64,000 bases of DNA from Paenibacillus sp. SY21-1 (GTDB lineage: Bacteria; Bacillota; Bacilli; Paenibacillales; Paenibacillaceae). The notes beneath the pieces were generated by a model. It was not told the DNA's origin. It saw only the letters and a list, made by a program, of their open reading frames with translations, and made no database searches. Positions 1 to 8,267 of this stretch are shown piece by piece. The first letter of the stretch is position 1. Each line of letters opens with the position of its first letter. A program made the translations under genes and the position numbers. Location of the stretch: contig NZ_STGF01000022.1 of assembly GCF_005222705.1 (NCBI RefSeq), positions 57,218 through 121,217 on the forward strand, in the 5' to 3' direction.

Positions 1-354
1 ATATTAATGGTGGGCAACTATATATCAATGTGAGGTACGATGAATGATGTCAACATAAGAAAGGAACTAAACTGTGACAAGAACAATAACGGATTGACTT
101 TGAGATGTAAAATTGTTAAAACTCATAACAACAGAGTATAAAGAAGAATTGAGGAATTCTGACGATAACAGTGAAAGTGATAATACGTTAAATTTGTGCG
201 TTGAAGCGCAGCATCCCATCTATTTTTTTAGTTCACCAATGACTCGAGGGTGCCAAAAAATATGATGGGGAGATGTTGATTTAGTGTTTTGTGAATTTTT
301 AACTAATTGACCATAAGCAATTATTGACGATCAATCAACTATAGGAGCAAATAG
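1..354. other. AT-rich leader region without a clear gene
   Basis: This stretch is markedly AT-rich compared with everything after about 2 kb. A short frame open from the left edge stops at 45-47 and could be the tail of a gene cut by the window. A 33-codon ATG frame at 40-141 has a weak GAGGT site 3 bases upstream and resembles nothing I know. The segment 310-354 immediately precedes the restriction endonuclease gene and holds its ribosome site (TAGGAG at about 341-346). Confidence 0.4.
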
Positions 355-1419
355 ATGAAAAATATTAATTCTCTCACCGGGCAAGAATTTGAAAAACTCG
401 TTTATGATATATTTACAAGAATGGGATTTCGTTCACAACTCACCAAAACAAGTGGTGATGGAGGTATTGATATAATAGCCCATTATGATGGACTGGTGTT
501 CAAGGGAAAATACCTAATACAATGTAAACGTTGGATAAGTACAGTTGGTGAACCAGAACTTCGTGATCTATACGGTACTACGGTCGCTGAAAATGCACTG
601 AAAGGGATTCTAGTAACAACTAGCACTTTTTCTAGACAAGCTTTAGAATTTGCTAAAGGAAAGAATCTTGAGCTTATCGATGGTTCTGAGCTTTCCCTTT
701 TAATAGAAAGCCTACCAAATTCGAATGATCTGTTAATGCCAATCCAGAGCGAGACACAAATCGGGTTTCAATTTCATCAATTGTTTGATAAAAATCATTA
801 TTTGATGCTCGATAAAAAAATTAGGCTCAATCCCATGAACGAAATGTTCCATAATGTTCTAATCGATTATTTGTTTACTGCAATTTTGGAAATGGGCAAG
901 GATGCTCTGAATAATGGACTAATAGACGAGTGTAATGCAAGACTTGAAACTTATAAAGAAACCTTTTGTAAAGGTAGGAGTAGAGAAAAGAAAGGTCAAC
1001 GTCGGATTATAGTATTGGACCAGGCAGTGCTCTTATTTATAAAGGGCCAACTTAGCACAGCTTATGAGTTAATAATGATTTTAGAACATCTTCCTATGGG
1101 TACTTTTAATACTCGAGAAGATATCCTTAAATATGTTATAGCAATTAAACTAGGGTCTATTTCTGTTGCGAATAATTACGCAAACAGGCTTAAACTATTT
1201 GTGGGTTGTGGCTTTGATTTTGTACATGAAGTTGAATCAGTAGTGATACACAATCAGAATTTGAGTTCAGAAGCATTTGAGAATATAATTTTACAATGGC
1301 CAAGGAGGTCTAAAGAAAATCCAATACATTTAAAACAGATATTTGATTTGTTTGGAAATGATACTATTAAGGATATAGAAGAGCAACGGAAAATATTTAA
1401 AATGTTCGGGGAACATTGA
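355..1419 (+). CDS. Mrr-type restriction endonuclease domain protein
   Basis: The N-terminal third (about residues 8-115) is an Mrr_cat/type IV restriction endonuclease domain of the PD-(D/E)xK fold. E13 lies in the FEKLV helix, the GDGGIDI loop supplies D39, and the QCKRW strand supplies Q56 and K58, giving the D-QxK active site usual for Mrr-like nucleases. Such enzymes cleave modified or foreign DNA in the cytoplasm. The remaining roughly 230 residues are helical and not recognised; they may be a target-sensing or partner domain. The start is set by a TAGGAG site about 8 bases upstream. There is no methyltransferase beside it, consistent with a solitary modification-dependent defence nuclease, but substrate specificity cannot be read from the sequence. 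AT-rich codon use unlike the rest of the window suggests horizontal transfer. Confidence 0.8.
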   Translation: MKNINSLTGQEFEKLVYDIFTRMGFRSQLTKTSGDGGIDIIAHYDGLVFKGKYLIQCKRWISTVGEPELRDLYGTTVAENALKGILVTTSTFSRQALEFAKGKNLELIDGSELSLLIESLPNSNDLLMPIQSETQIGFQFHQLFDKNHYLMLDKKIRLNPMNEMFHNVLIDYLFTAILEMGKDALNNGLIDECNARLETYKETFCKGRSREKKGQRRIIVLDQAVLLFIKGQLSTAYELIMILEHLPMGTFNTREDILKYVIAIKLGSISVANNYANRLKLFVGCGFDFVHEVESVVIHNQNLSSEAFENIILQWPRRSKENPIHLKQIFDLFGNDTIKDIEEQRKIFKMFGEH

Positions 1420-1489
1420 TGTTAAAAGTCGTTAGATAGCAAGAAGTCAAAGGAAATAATAATAATTAATCTCGTAGTAAACTCAAGTC

Positions 1490-1543
1490 ACGACAGGAAC
1501 ATATGTGCATAGTGGGAAATATATGCACATATGTTCCTGTCGT
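1490..1543. repeat. 22-bp perfect inverted repeat (cruciform-type hairpin)
   Basis: Arms 1490-1511 and 1522-1543 are perfectly complementary around a 10-base loop; the arm begins ACGACAGGAACATATG. It lies 71 bases after the Mrr-like gene. No T-run follows on either strand, so it is not a standard Rho-independent terminator. It could be a protein-binding palindrome, a mobile-element hairpin or an mRNA 3'-end stabiliser. Confidence 0.85.
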
Positions 1544-1761
1544 AAAATCACATGCTATCTCGTCGCTGTCGCAAATGATCGTATGTTGATGTCGCTAGAC
1601 AATAAAAACCATGGATGGATAAGGGATATTGCTTAGTTATAGACATATGTACAAAATACGAGTTTTGTGAAAAAGTATAGCCGCAAGCGGAAAAGCGACC
1701 CGATGTCTCCATCATAATGGCTTCTTGTTTTACCCTCTTATTCCAGCAATCTTTCTAATAA

Positions 1762-2003
1762 TTAACCCTTCATTGCTGCTTTTTCCTCTTCAGTTCTCAA
1801 ACCTTTCTTAATATTTTCTGTTTGCTCAGCTTTGCCAAAAGCGACGTACTCAGCTTCATCATTTATAACTTCAAATGCTCGTTAAACACATTTTCCGCCA
1901 GCACTTCGCCATGTCCGTAAATCTTGTCTACAATATATTGAGAATTATTTTCACACTAATTCCGATATTGAATCCTCTACTTTCATGATAAGCCTCATGA
2001 ATT
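1762..2003 (-). pseudogene. Frameshifted gene remnant, family not recognised
   Basis: On the minus strand three successive reading frames give protein-like sequence. About 2003-1950 encodes a segment including HESRGFNIGIS, about 1955-1880 encodes DKIYGHGEVLAENVFN, and about 1878-1762 encodes a segment including VINDEAEYVAFGK and ending KAAMKG before a TAA. Stops interrupt each frame where the next takes over, so at least two frameshifts are needed to join them. The composition is bacterial-coding-like but I do not recognise the family. It shares the AT-rich island with the Mrr-like gene and is probably the decayed 3' part of an acquired gene. Confidence 0.5.
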
Positions 2004-2010
2004 AAACGAA

Positions 2011-2043
2011 GAAAAAATCCGCCCAAGCTTCCTTGGGCGGATT
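2011..2043 (-). terminator. Rho-independent terminator after gnd
   Basis: A 12-bp stem (2016-2027 with 2032-2043, core CCGCCCAAG) and 4-base loop are followed on the minus strand by a run of six T. It lies 38 bases beyond the gnd stop. Confidence 0.9.
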
Positions 2044-2080
2044 GCACGATTGTTTACGCTAGATTGCTGGTAGTTCAAGT

Positions 2081-3496
2081 TTATTGTTGATCCATCCATT
2101 GAAAATGGAATGTGCCCTCTTTATCAAGACGCTGGAACGTGTGCGCGCCGAAATAGTCGCGTTGCGCCTGCAGCAGGTTCGCTGGAAGCCGTGCGGAACG
2201 GTAGCTGTCATAGTATGCGAGCGCCGACGAGAAAGCCGGCACGGGAATACCGCGCGATACCGCAACAGAGACGACTGTACGCCATGCATCCTGGTAATTG
2301 TGAACAATATTGCTGAAGTACTCATCCAGAAACAGATTGCTTAGCTCCGGGTTCCGATCGTATGCGTCCTTGATGTTTTGCAGGAATCTAGCTCGGATAA
2401 TACAGCCACCGCGGAAAATCATCGCAATGCTTCCGTAGTTTAGATCCCAATTGTAAGCGTCGGAAGCGGCTCTCATTTGAGCGAAGCCTTGCGCGTAGGA
2501 AGCGATTTTGCTAGTGTACAATGCTTTGCGAACCGCCTCGATAAACGCTTTGGCGTCGCCGTCATAGCTTTTCGTTGCAGGACCGTGCAGCTTTTGGCTG
2601 GCAGCTATCCGCTCATCTTTTAGCGCTGAAATAAACCGTGCAAAAACGGATTCTGTAATGATCGACAATGGAACGCCCAGATCCAAAGCGCTTTGGCTGG
2701 TCCATTTGCCAGTACCCTTCTGACCGGCGGAATCGAGGATAACATCCACCATCGGTTTGCCTGTATCAGGATCGGTCTTTTTGAAAATGTCTGCCGTAAT
2801 TTCGATCAGGTAGCTATCCAGCTCGCCGTTGTTCCATTCCGTAAAAATATCATGCAGCTCGTCGGTGCCAAGGTTCAGCACATCCTTCAGCAAATGATAA
2901 GCTTCTCCAATCAACTGCATATCGCCGTATTCAATGCCATTATGGACCATTTTAACGTAATGGCCGGCTCCGTCGCCGCCGATGTAAGTCGAACAAGGAT
3001 CGCCATTTACTTTTGCGGAAATAGCTGTCAGAATCGGTTCAACCAGCTCATAGGCATCCTTCTGTCCGCCAGGCATAATAGCAGGACCGTTTAATGCGCC
3101 CTCTTCTCCGCCTGATACTCCGGCGCCGATAAAACGGAAGCCCTGCTCCTGCAGATCTTTGTTTCTGCGCTGTGTATCCGGGAAATAAGCGTTGCCGCCA
3201 TCGATCAGAATGTCCCCTTTGTCGAGATAAGGCACAAGCTGATTTATAGTATCGTCCGTAGGCGCTCCTGCTTTAACCATAATGAGAATTTTGCGCGGCG
3301 ATTCCAGCGATTGAACAAACTCTTCAACCGTGTACGTGCCTACAAAGTCCTTCCCTTCTGCTTCCGCAAGCAGTTCCTTTGTTTTTTCGGCGGAACGATT
3401 AAATACGGAAACAGAGAAACCTTTGCTCTCAATGTTCAAAGCCAGATTTTTTCCCATTACAGCCAAGCCTACAACGCCAATTTGTTGTTTTTTCAC
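2081..3496 (-). CDS. gnd: 6-phosphogluconate dehydrogenase, decarboxylating
   Basis: Oxidises 6-phosphogluconate to ribulose 5-phosphate and CO2 with NADP+, the third step of the oxidative pentose phosphate pathway, in the cytosol. The N-terminal Rossmann motif GVVGLAVMG spans residues 7-15. The 6PGD signature ILDSAGQKGTGKW is at 253-265, and the catalytic lysine region VKMVHNGIEYG covers 181-191 (K182). At 471 residues it is full length. The start is GTG, chosen for an AGGAGG site 9 bases upstream. It follows zwf by 30 bases on the same strand, so the two non-adjacent pathway steps are likely co-transcribed; 6-phosphogluconolactonase is not in the window. A strong terminator follows. Confidence 0.97.
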   Translation of the reverse strand: MKKQQIGVVGLAVMGKNLALNIESKGFSVSVFNRSAEKTKELLAEAEGKDFVGTYTVEEFVQSLESPRKILIMVKAGAPTDDTINQLVPYLDKGDILIDGGNAYFPDTQRRNKDLQEQGFRFIGAGVSGGEEGALNGPAIMPGGQKDAYELVEPILTAISAKVNGDPCSTYIGGDGAGHYVKMVHNGIEYGDMQLIGEAYHLLKDVLNLGTDELHDIFTEWNNGELDSYLIEITADIFKKTDPDTGKPMVDVILDSAGQKGTGKWTSQSALDLGVPLSIITESVFARFISALKDERIAASQKLHGPATKSYDGDAKAFIEAVRKALYTSKIASYAQGFAQMRAASDAYNWDLNYGSIAMIFRGGCIIRARFLQNIKDAYDRNPELSNLFLDEYFSNIVHNYQDAWRTVVSVAVSRGIPVPAFSSALAYYDSYRSARLPANLLQAQRDYFGAHTFQRLDKEGTFHFQWMDQQ

Positions 3497-3526
3497 AGTA
3501 TGCTGCCTCCTGATTCTATCTATTCA

Positions 3527-5050
3527 TTAAGATTTGGATTGCAATGCGTATTGCTCTTCTTGTAATGCGCCCTTTTCTTCTTCAGCCTTTTCATCGAACC
3601 ACCAATGGTAGCCATCCTGGCTTAACAGCTCATCTGATGCGGCCGGGCCATTAGAGCCGGCTTCATAAATATGCAGCGGCACAAGGTTTTCTACGTAAGC
3701 ATCCAAAATCGGCTGCACCCATGCCCAGGACAACTCGACTTCATCCCAATGCGCAAAAAAGGTGGAATCGCCATTCAGCGCATCGCGAATCAAATTCTCG
3801 TAGGCCTCGGGAACATTATCCCGATTCTCTTGGAAATCGAAATGCATCGGCATAAAATCGCCATGATGCAACGAATTTTTTGTATTGAGCTGGAGCGATA
3901 TGCTCTCGTTAGGACTAATTTCAAACACGAGCAAATTAGGCGCTTTGGACGTGTCGCTAGATCCGCCATTTTTGAACGCTTCTTTAAATTCAATAACGAT
4001 ACGCGTAGATTTATTGTTTAACCTTTTCCCGGTACGAATGTAAATCGGAACGCCACGCCAGAAATAATCGTCAATTTGCAGCTTCGCGGCGATAAAGGTA
4101 TCATTTTGCGAGTTTGCTGGAATGTTTGGTTCCTCCGTATACGGCACGACCGGCTTGCCTTGAATGACGCCAGCGCCGTACTGCCCGCGTACAACCTGCG
4201 CTTTGACATCTTCCTTTTGCAGCAGCTCAAGCGATTCCATAATCAGTTTCTTTTTGAAGCGGACATCCTCCGAAGTGCTTTTGTTAGGCAAATGGATCGT
4301 CAGCGTCATAAGCAGTTGAAGCATATGGTTCTGGAACATATCTCTAACGGCGCCGACATGGTCGTAATAGCCTGCTCGCTCTTCAACGCCTACCGTTTCG
4401 TTGGCCGTAATTTGAACATTGGCGATATAGCGTTTGTCCCATAGCGCCTGCAGCACCGGATTGCTTTGCTTAAGAATTTCAAGCTTTTGCACCATCGGCT
4501 TGCCAAGGTAATGGTCGATCCGGAATATTTCATCCTCTGTAAACGCCTTGCTCAAGTTTTTGTTTAGCTCACGAGCGGATTGCAGATCATGACCAAACGG
4601 TTTCTCAATTACAAAACGTTTCCAGCCTTTTGCGGAGCCAAGGCCGCTGGCCTGAATATTGGCTGCAATCGGTTCAAAAAACTCTGGCCCTACCGAAAGA
4701 TAGAACATCCGGTTAGGCTCCATGCCAAGCGCTTGCTCTTGCTGCTCGATCAGGCCCAGCAATTTAATATAATCCTCTTTATGGTTGACGTTCAGGACCG
4801 AATAACGAAAAGCTCGCAAGAAGTTATTCAGTATAACGGGATCATTCGCTTCTCTTCTGGAAAACATGCGGAGGGATTCCTCGACTTTGGCTTGGAACGT
4901 ATGATCGGAAAGCTCTCTTCTTCCTAAACCGAATACGGAGAAGGATTGCGGCAGTTTCTGATCTATGAACAAGTTAAACAAGGCAGGGAATATTTTTCTT
5001 TTGGCTAAATCACCAGTTGCTCCAAACAAAACAAATGTAGTTGCTTCCAT
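3527..5050 (-). CDS. zwf: Glucose-6-phosphate 1-dehydrogenase
   Basis: Catalyses NADP+-dependent oxidation of glucose 6-phosphate to 6-phosphoglucono-lactone, the entry to the oxidative pentose phosphate pathway and a main NADPH source. The NADP-binding motif GATGDLAKRK is at residues 10-19, EKPFG at 149-153 and the active-site motif RIDHYLGK at 177-184. The length of 507 residues is normal. ATG is preceded by AAGGAG at 7 bases spacing. It is the first gene of the zwf-gnd pair; the 237 bases upstream to the PadR gene should contain its promoter, but I see no hexamers good enough to assign. Confidence 0.97.
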   Translation of the reverse strand: MEATTFVLFGATGDLAKRKIFPALFNLFIDQKLPQSFSVFGLGRRELSDHTFQAKVEESLRMFSRREANDPVILNNFLRAFRYSVLNVNHKEDYIKLLGLIEQQEQALGMEPNRMFYLSVGPEFFEPIAANIQASGLGSAKGWKRFVIEKPFGHDLQSARELNKNLSKAFTEDEIFRIDHYLGKPMVQKLEILKQSNPVLQALWDKRYIANVQITANETVGVEERAGYYDHVGAVRDMFQNHMLQLLMTLTIHLPNKSTSEDVRFKKKLIMESLELLQKEDVKAQVVRGQYGAGVIQGKPVVPYTEEPNIPANSQNDTFIAAKLQIDDYFWRGVPIYIRTGKRLNNKSTRIVIEFKEAFKNGGSSDTSKAPNLLVFEISPNESISLQLNTKNSLHHGDFMPMHFDFQENRDNVPEAYENLIRDALNGDSTFFAHWDEVELSWAWVQPILDAYVENLVPLHIYEAGSNGPAASDELLSQDGYHWWFDEKAEEEKGALQEEQYALQSKS

Positions 5051-5215
5051 TTTGCTTCTCCTTCCAGCAGGGCCTTGTGGTTAGCTCTGTTTTCTTTTTC
5101 TTAAAATAACTATAATACGAATAGCGCATATTGAGGTAATTAATATATTTCAGAGGAGATATAGAAACGTTCTATGACCCTTGTGATAATTGGCCTGCAG
5201 CCGATATTTATTCTC

Positions 5216-5271
5216 AAAAAACAAGCCAGCGCCAGCCAAGACATCCTAAATGTCCATGGCTGACGCTGGCT
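5216..5271 (-). terminator. Rho-independent terminator after the PadR gene
   Basis: A long stem (AGCCAGCGCCAGCC at 5224-5237 pairing with 5258-5271, one mismatch) contains a second small hairpin GACAT/ATGTC in its loop. Six T follow on the minus strand. It ends the padR-like transcript. Confidence 0.85.
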
Positions 5272-5287
5272 ACTAAAGCATTCATGC

Positions 5288-5671
5288 TTAATTATATCTT
5301 TTCATATAGTTCTCGAATCGGTTGTAGACCTGCTTGGCCCGATTGACACGGTCCGGAAGCTCGCGAACTAGCGCTTGGAAATAATCCATCCCATAGTCGG
5401 TTATTTGATAATAGCGATTATAGCGATTGTCGCTCTCCCATCTCCGCGTAACATGCCCCTGGTCGGAAAGCGCTTTAAGCCGCTGGCTAAGATAACCGTC
5501 GTTAACCCCGACTGATCCCCCGAGAGCCAGAATGATCCGCTGCTCGATTTCTTTGGCATACAGCCGTCCCTGCTGCAACTCGGACAAAACAACAAAATCT
5601 ATGACTTGTTGAACCTTCACGACGTACCCAAGCGATTCCTGTTTTTCTATCGGATTTTCATTGCGCGCCAA
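5288..5671 (-). CDS. PadR-family transcriptional regulator
   Basis: A 127-residue protein with a winged-helix domain of the PadR type over residues 20-105: a helix VVLSELQQGRLYAKEIEQRI, a recognition region GYLSQRLKALSDQGHV, and a wing RYNRYYQITDYG. PadR proteins repress nearby genes or operons, often efflux or stress genes, in response to small ligands. The start is TTG, selected by a GAGGAGGG site 6-8 bases upstream. Neighbours give no target: zwf is downstream on the same strand after a terminator, and upstream is a 360-base region with a small ORF. The ligand and target are unknown. Confidence 0.85.
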   Translation of the reverse strand: MARNENPIEKQESLGYVVKVQQVIDFVVLSELQQGRLYAKEIEQRIILALGGSVGVNDGYLSQRLKALSDQGHVTRRWESDNRYNRYYQITDYGMDYFQALVRELPDRVNRAKQVYNRFENYMKRYN

Positions 5672-6034
5672 ATCATTCCCTCCTCTACCCTCGTTTGTGG
5701 TGTTATGTAGCAGCCATGTCCACTCGCCTCTTTCAGTATATCATGGAATTATTTTCTATACAAACATTTGTTCCCAGCGGTTGCAGTTGGCGGATTGCGA
5801 GCAGGAGCTTTATGAGAGAGAGAGGGAATGGCATTTTTACCGAATTCAATATGTTTTTATATAATAAACTTGATAACAAGTATATTGAAAAGAAGCATTT
5901 AGAGCGGTCTAAACGGTCAAAACGACCCCAAAAAGCGGAATCCATCCTCCGGCGATCACAGCTTTTTTCCGTATAAACCGGCCAGCGAGATGTAAGAGGT
6001 GCAAAATAAATGGACAAACGAAGGAGGATATCAA
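5672..6034. other. Intergenic region upstream of the PadR gene and the small ORF
   Basis: No protein-coding gene is supported here. The 5672-5760 part should hold the padR promoter. The stretch around 5895-5945 has repeated GGTC-type words (AGCGGTCTAAACGGTC) that could be a regulator site. A consensus AAGGAGG at 6021-6027 serves the small ORF that follows. Confidence 0.4.
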
Positions 6035-6154
6035 GTGAAAATGATGTATTCGCGGCGAATTGCGTGGCAATCTTTTTTATCGTTCAAGATTTTTGAAGCC
6101 ATAACCATGCTTCCCTTTTTCGAACATTTAGACGAAGCGTACAGTCAAATGTGA
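6035..6154 (+). CDS. Candidate 39-residue small protein
   Basis: A GTG-initiated frame of 39 codons begins MKMMYSRRIAWQSF and ends before TGA at 6152-6154. An AAGGAGG ribosome site at 6021-6027 with 7 bases spacing is as good as any in the window, and is the main support for translation. The product is basic at the N-terminus with an amphipathic middle (FLSFKIFEAITMLPFFEHL); I know no family for it. Its last codons form one arm of a 12-bp hairpin. It could be a small membrane-associated peptide or a leader peptide; the gene downstream is on the other strand, which argues against attenuation of a neighbour. Confidence 0.45.
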   Translation: MKMMYSRRIAWQSFLSFKIFEAITMLPFFEHLDEAYSQM

Positions 6155-6176
6155 ATAAAACAGCCTGTACGCTTCG
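6133..6176. terminator. 12-bp hairpin between the small ORF and the DUF3105 gene
   Basis: Perfect arms CGAAGCGTACAG at 6133-6144 and 6165-6176 enclose 20 bases containing the small ORF stop codon. It sits between convergent genes and may end both transcripts, but neither strand has a proper T-run after the stem, so function as a terminator is uncertain. Confidence 0.45.
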
Positions 6177-6187
6177 CCCTATGCAAG

Positions 6188-6922
6188 TTACATCGTGCCC
6201 CCGCCTCGGCGAATGCTTGGTGGAATTTTCTCAGGGCCTTGATTAATATAATCATGAATAAATTTGCCGATTTTTTCAGCATCAAACGTTTCCAGCTCCA
6301 TCGTTTTAGTCCATGCCGTTACGACAACCGCTTTTCCTTCCGGAATCGCATCATTGGGAACGGCGAGCACGCCAGCGCCTGCTTCCTTGAACTTGGCCAA
6401 ATACTGCAGCTGCTCGATAAGGACGCTGTCCGCGTCGGCACGGTAGTTGATAATAATATCCCCATGCTCCTGGTTATGAACCAACATCTCCGTCGCAGGT
6501 TTTTCCTCGTAAAAACCAAACTTCAAATCATGGGGACTATGAGTGCCGGAAGTCGGTATGCTCATCTCATATTCCACCGGATCATCTGTATGATCAGCTC
6601 CGTAATACGGATCTTCCCTTACCTCAATCGTCGTATCAAAATCCAGTTTCTTGGATGAAAAAGATTGGCCCAGATTTTGTCCAAAATGTGCGATCGTAAG
6701 CAAAATCGTCAAGGCCAGCCCCGTGTGCGCGACAAAGCGCATTTTCTTTGTTTTTTGTTTAAGAGCGGACTTTTGCTCCTTTTTGAGCTTGCTTGTGTTT
6801 TCTTTCTTCCATTTAGAGGCATACCAGTAACAAAGCAGCGTTATCGCCAATATTAAAAGCGCGGTGTACAATAAAAAAGATGAAGAGCTTGTATCCTGAT
6901 GGATAAGTACGTGTGAGTTCAT
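6188..6922 (-). CDS. DUF3105-family membrane-anchored protein
   Basis: From the ATG at 6922 the protein has 244 residues: a membrane helix at about 15-35, a lysine-rich cytoplasmic loop, a second helix at about 65-85, and an exported domain of the DUF3105 family. Family hallmarks are the TSGTHSPHDLKFGFY and LVHNQEHGDIIINYR segments with invariant His residues that could bind a metal. Function is not known. A GTG nine codons upstream (6949) is open but falls inside a probable operator, so I prefer the ATG. It lies 57 bases after the M56 protease gene with its own operator at 6947-6963 matching that of the BlaI-like gene, so it is probably a member of that regulon. Confidence 0.8.
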   Translation of the reverse strand: MNSHVLIHQDTSSSSFLLYTALLILAITLLCYWYASKWKKENTSKLKKEQKSALKQKTKKMRFVAHTGLALTILLTIAHFGQNLGQSFSSKKLDFDTTIEVREDPYYGADHTDDPVEYEMSIPTSGTHSPHDLKFGFYEEKPATEMLVHNQEHGDIIINYRADADSVLIEQLQYLAKFKEAGAGVLAVPNDAIPEGKAVVVTAWTKTMELETFDAEKIGKFIHDYINQGPEKIPPSIRRGGGTM

Positions 6923-6946
6923 AGCTGATGCAATTCCTCTCTCTCT

Positions 6947-6963
6947 CACTACATGTCATAGTG
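6947..6963. promoter_or_regulatory. Probable BlaI-type operator upstream of the DUF3105 gene
   Basis: The 17-mer CACTACATGTCATAGTG is an inverted repeat with arms CACTA and TAGTG seven bases apart. Its arms and spacing match the element over the BlaI-like gene promoter at 8268-8284. The ACTACAT half resembles known BlaI/MecI operators. Confidence 0.65.
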
Positions 6964-6979
6964 TAATGTGTTAAAAAAA

Positions 6980-7840
6980 TCAGGCAATGGCCAGCACGAT
7001 CATGCCCATAAATAAAATGAAAACAAGCAAGGAGCTGACTATGGATACAAGGTCGGCTTTAAGCGGAATGTCATCGTTCGGCTCCAGCAGCTGCTGCAGA
7101 CGATAATTGACGGCCCCATCGGTGAAATGTACAAGAACCGGAGTAGGATTGTCGCTATAGGCATTTTTAATCAGCTTTAGCAGAGCGCTGCCAAGACCTT
7201 GCTCACTCCCGGACTGCCGCACGGCATATTCATCGGCCATCAGCTCGCTCATAATGTTATAGTTGTTAAGCGACCAGCGGACCAGCGGAATAAACCATAA
7301 TGAACGGGCTATGAGCTGCATCATGAATATTTTATACGTATCATGGTTTTGCTGATGATAGATTTCATGGTGGACGACCGCATCCAGCTCCTCGTCGCTC
7401 AGCATCTCAATCATTGCAGTAGACAGAACGACTAGCGGACGACGCAAGCCGGCAGTAAAAGCCAGCGGCTGAGCGTGTCGAATCACCATAATATGCTGGT
7501 TAATCGGCTTGAATCGCTCGATAAGGCTGGCCGTGTGCGTAATCTCTCTATTTGCCAGCAGCTTCCTCATCATTTTGCGCGAGCCTATATATTGTTTCAC
7601 AACTTTGCTAATTGTCACAAGGAGCGCATATGCAATAACGGCGTTCAACATTGTAATGACTAAAAAATAATAGAAGCTATTTTCTTTAAACAAGCTGACA
7701 CAAAATTTAAAAACATTCACTTTCACGTCTACGCCGAAAAAAAGATGACCCAGATACATGCCCATCTGGCTCCACACGATGCCCGCGATTCCAATGCTCA
7801 TGGCAAGCAGCAGCAGCGATTTGCGATGCCATCTCCTCAT
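6980..7840 (-). CDS. M56-family membrane metallopeptidase (BlaR1-like, no sensor domain)
   Basis: A 286-residue membrane protein of the peptidase M56 family. Membrane segments lie at about 8-26, 55-80 and the extreme C-terminus (265-285). The zinc motif HEIYH is at 158-162 and a third ligand is likely in LMADEYAV near residue 203. In BlaR1/MecR1 the protease is triggered by beta-lactam binding to a C-terminal sensor and leads to cleavage of the BlaI/MecI repressor. Here the roughly 250-residue penicillin-sensor domain is absent, so the signal must be different. The start overlaps the stop of the BlaI-like gene by 4 bases, indicating translational coupling and a shared pathway. Confidence 0.9.
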   Translation of the reverse strand: MRRWHRKSLLLLAMSIGIAGIVWSQMGMYLGHLFFGVDVKVNVFKFCVSLFKENSFYYFLVITMLNAVIAYALLVTISKVVKQYIGSRKMMRKLLANREITHTASLIERFKPINQHIMVIRHAQPLAFTAGLRRPLVVLSTAMIEMLSDEELDAVVHHEIYHQQNHDTYKIFMMQLIARSLWFIPLVRWSLNNYNIMSELMADEYAVRQSGSEQGLGSALLKLIKNAYSDNPTPVLVHFTDGAVNYRLQQLLEPNDDIPLKADLVSIVSSLLVFILFMGMIVLAIA

Positions 7841-8253
7841 CGGCTGTCCTGCTTCATTTGCTTGAGCTTGAGCTCCAGCTTGTCCAGCAGCGTGTGATCG
7901 ACATCCTTGATCGCATCAAGCATATGCGTAAGCACAACATCGCCAAACTCATCCAGCAGATTTTCTGTTAATTGCCTCGATTGTCCTTCAATGAAGGCTT
8001 CCCTTGACATCACAGCGCGATACGCCGAACGTCGCCCTCTCATTCGTTTGGACAACAGGCCTTTGTCGTGCAAACGATTCATGACGGTCATAACCGTATT
8101 GAAATTTAGCTGCTTGTCCTTTGCAAGTCGCTGCTGAACGTCCTTGATCGTTAATTCCTCAATCTCCCAAAGCTGCTCCATGATTTTGGCTTCAAGCGAA
8201 CCAAAAAATCGGCCCATACCTGCCTCGCCGTACTTAAATTGTTTAATATCCAT
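7837..8253 (-). CDS. BlaI/MecI/CopY-family transcriptional repressor
   Basis: A 138-residue winged-helix repressor. The DNA-binding part covers residues 15-80 (LEAKIMEQLWEIEELTIKDV, then NFNTVMTVMNRLHDKGLL) and a C-terminal dimerisation part follows, typically cut by an M56 protease to relieve repression. The frame is open upstream to 8328, but the ATG at 8253 is chosen because AGGAGG lies 6 bases before it. The promoter -10 hexamer lies inside a palindromic operator, so autorepression is likely. It is coupled by 4 bases to the M56 gene. Whether it responds to beta-lactams or another envelope signal cannot be told; no beta-lactamase is nearby. Confidence 0.92.
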   Translation of the reverse strand: MDIKQFKYGEAGMGRFFGSLEAKIMEQLWEIEELTIKDVQQRLAKDKQLNFNTVMTVMNRLHDKGLLSKRMRGRRSAYRAVMSREAFIEGQSRQLTENLLDEFGDVVLTHMLDAIKDVDHTLLDKLELKLKQMKQDSR

Positions 8254-8267
8254 CGCGGGCCTCCTAA

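Noticed and set aside
40..141. 33-codon frame near the left edge
   Set aside because: Only a weak ribosome site and no family resemblance; too short to support without other data.
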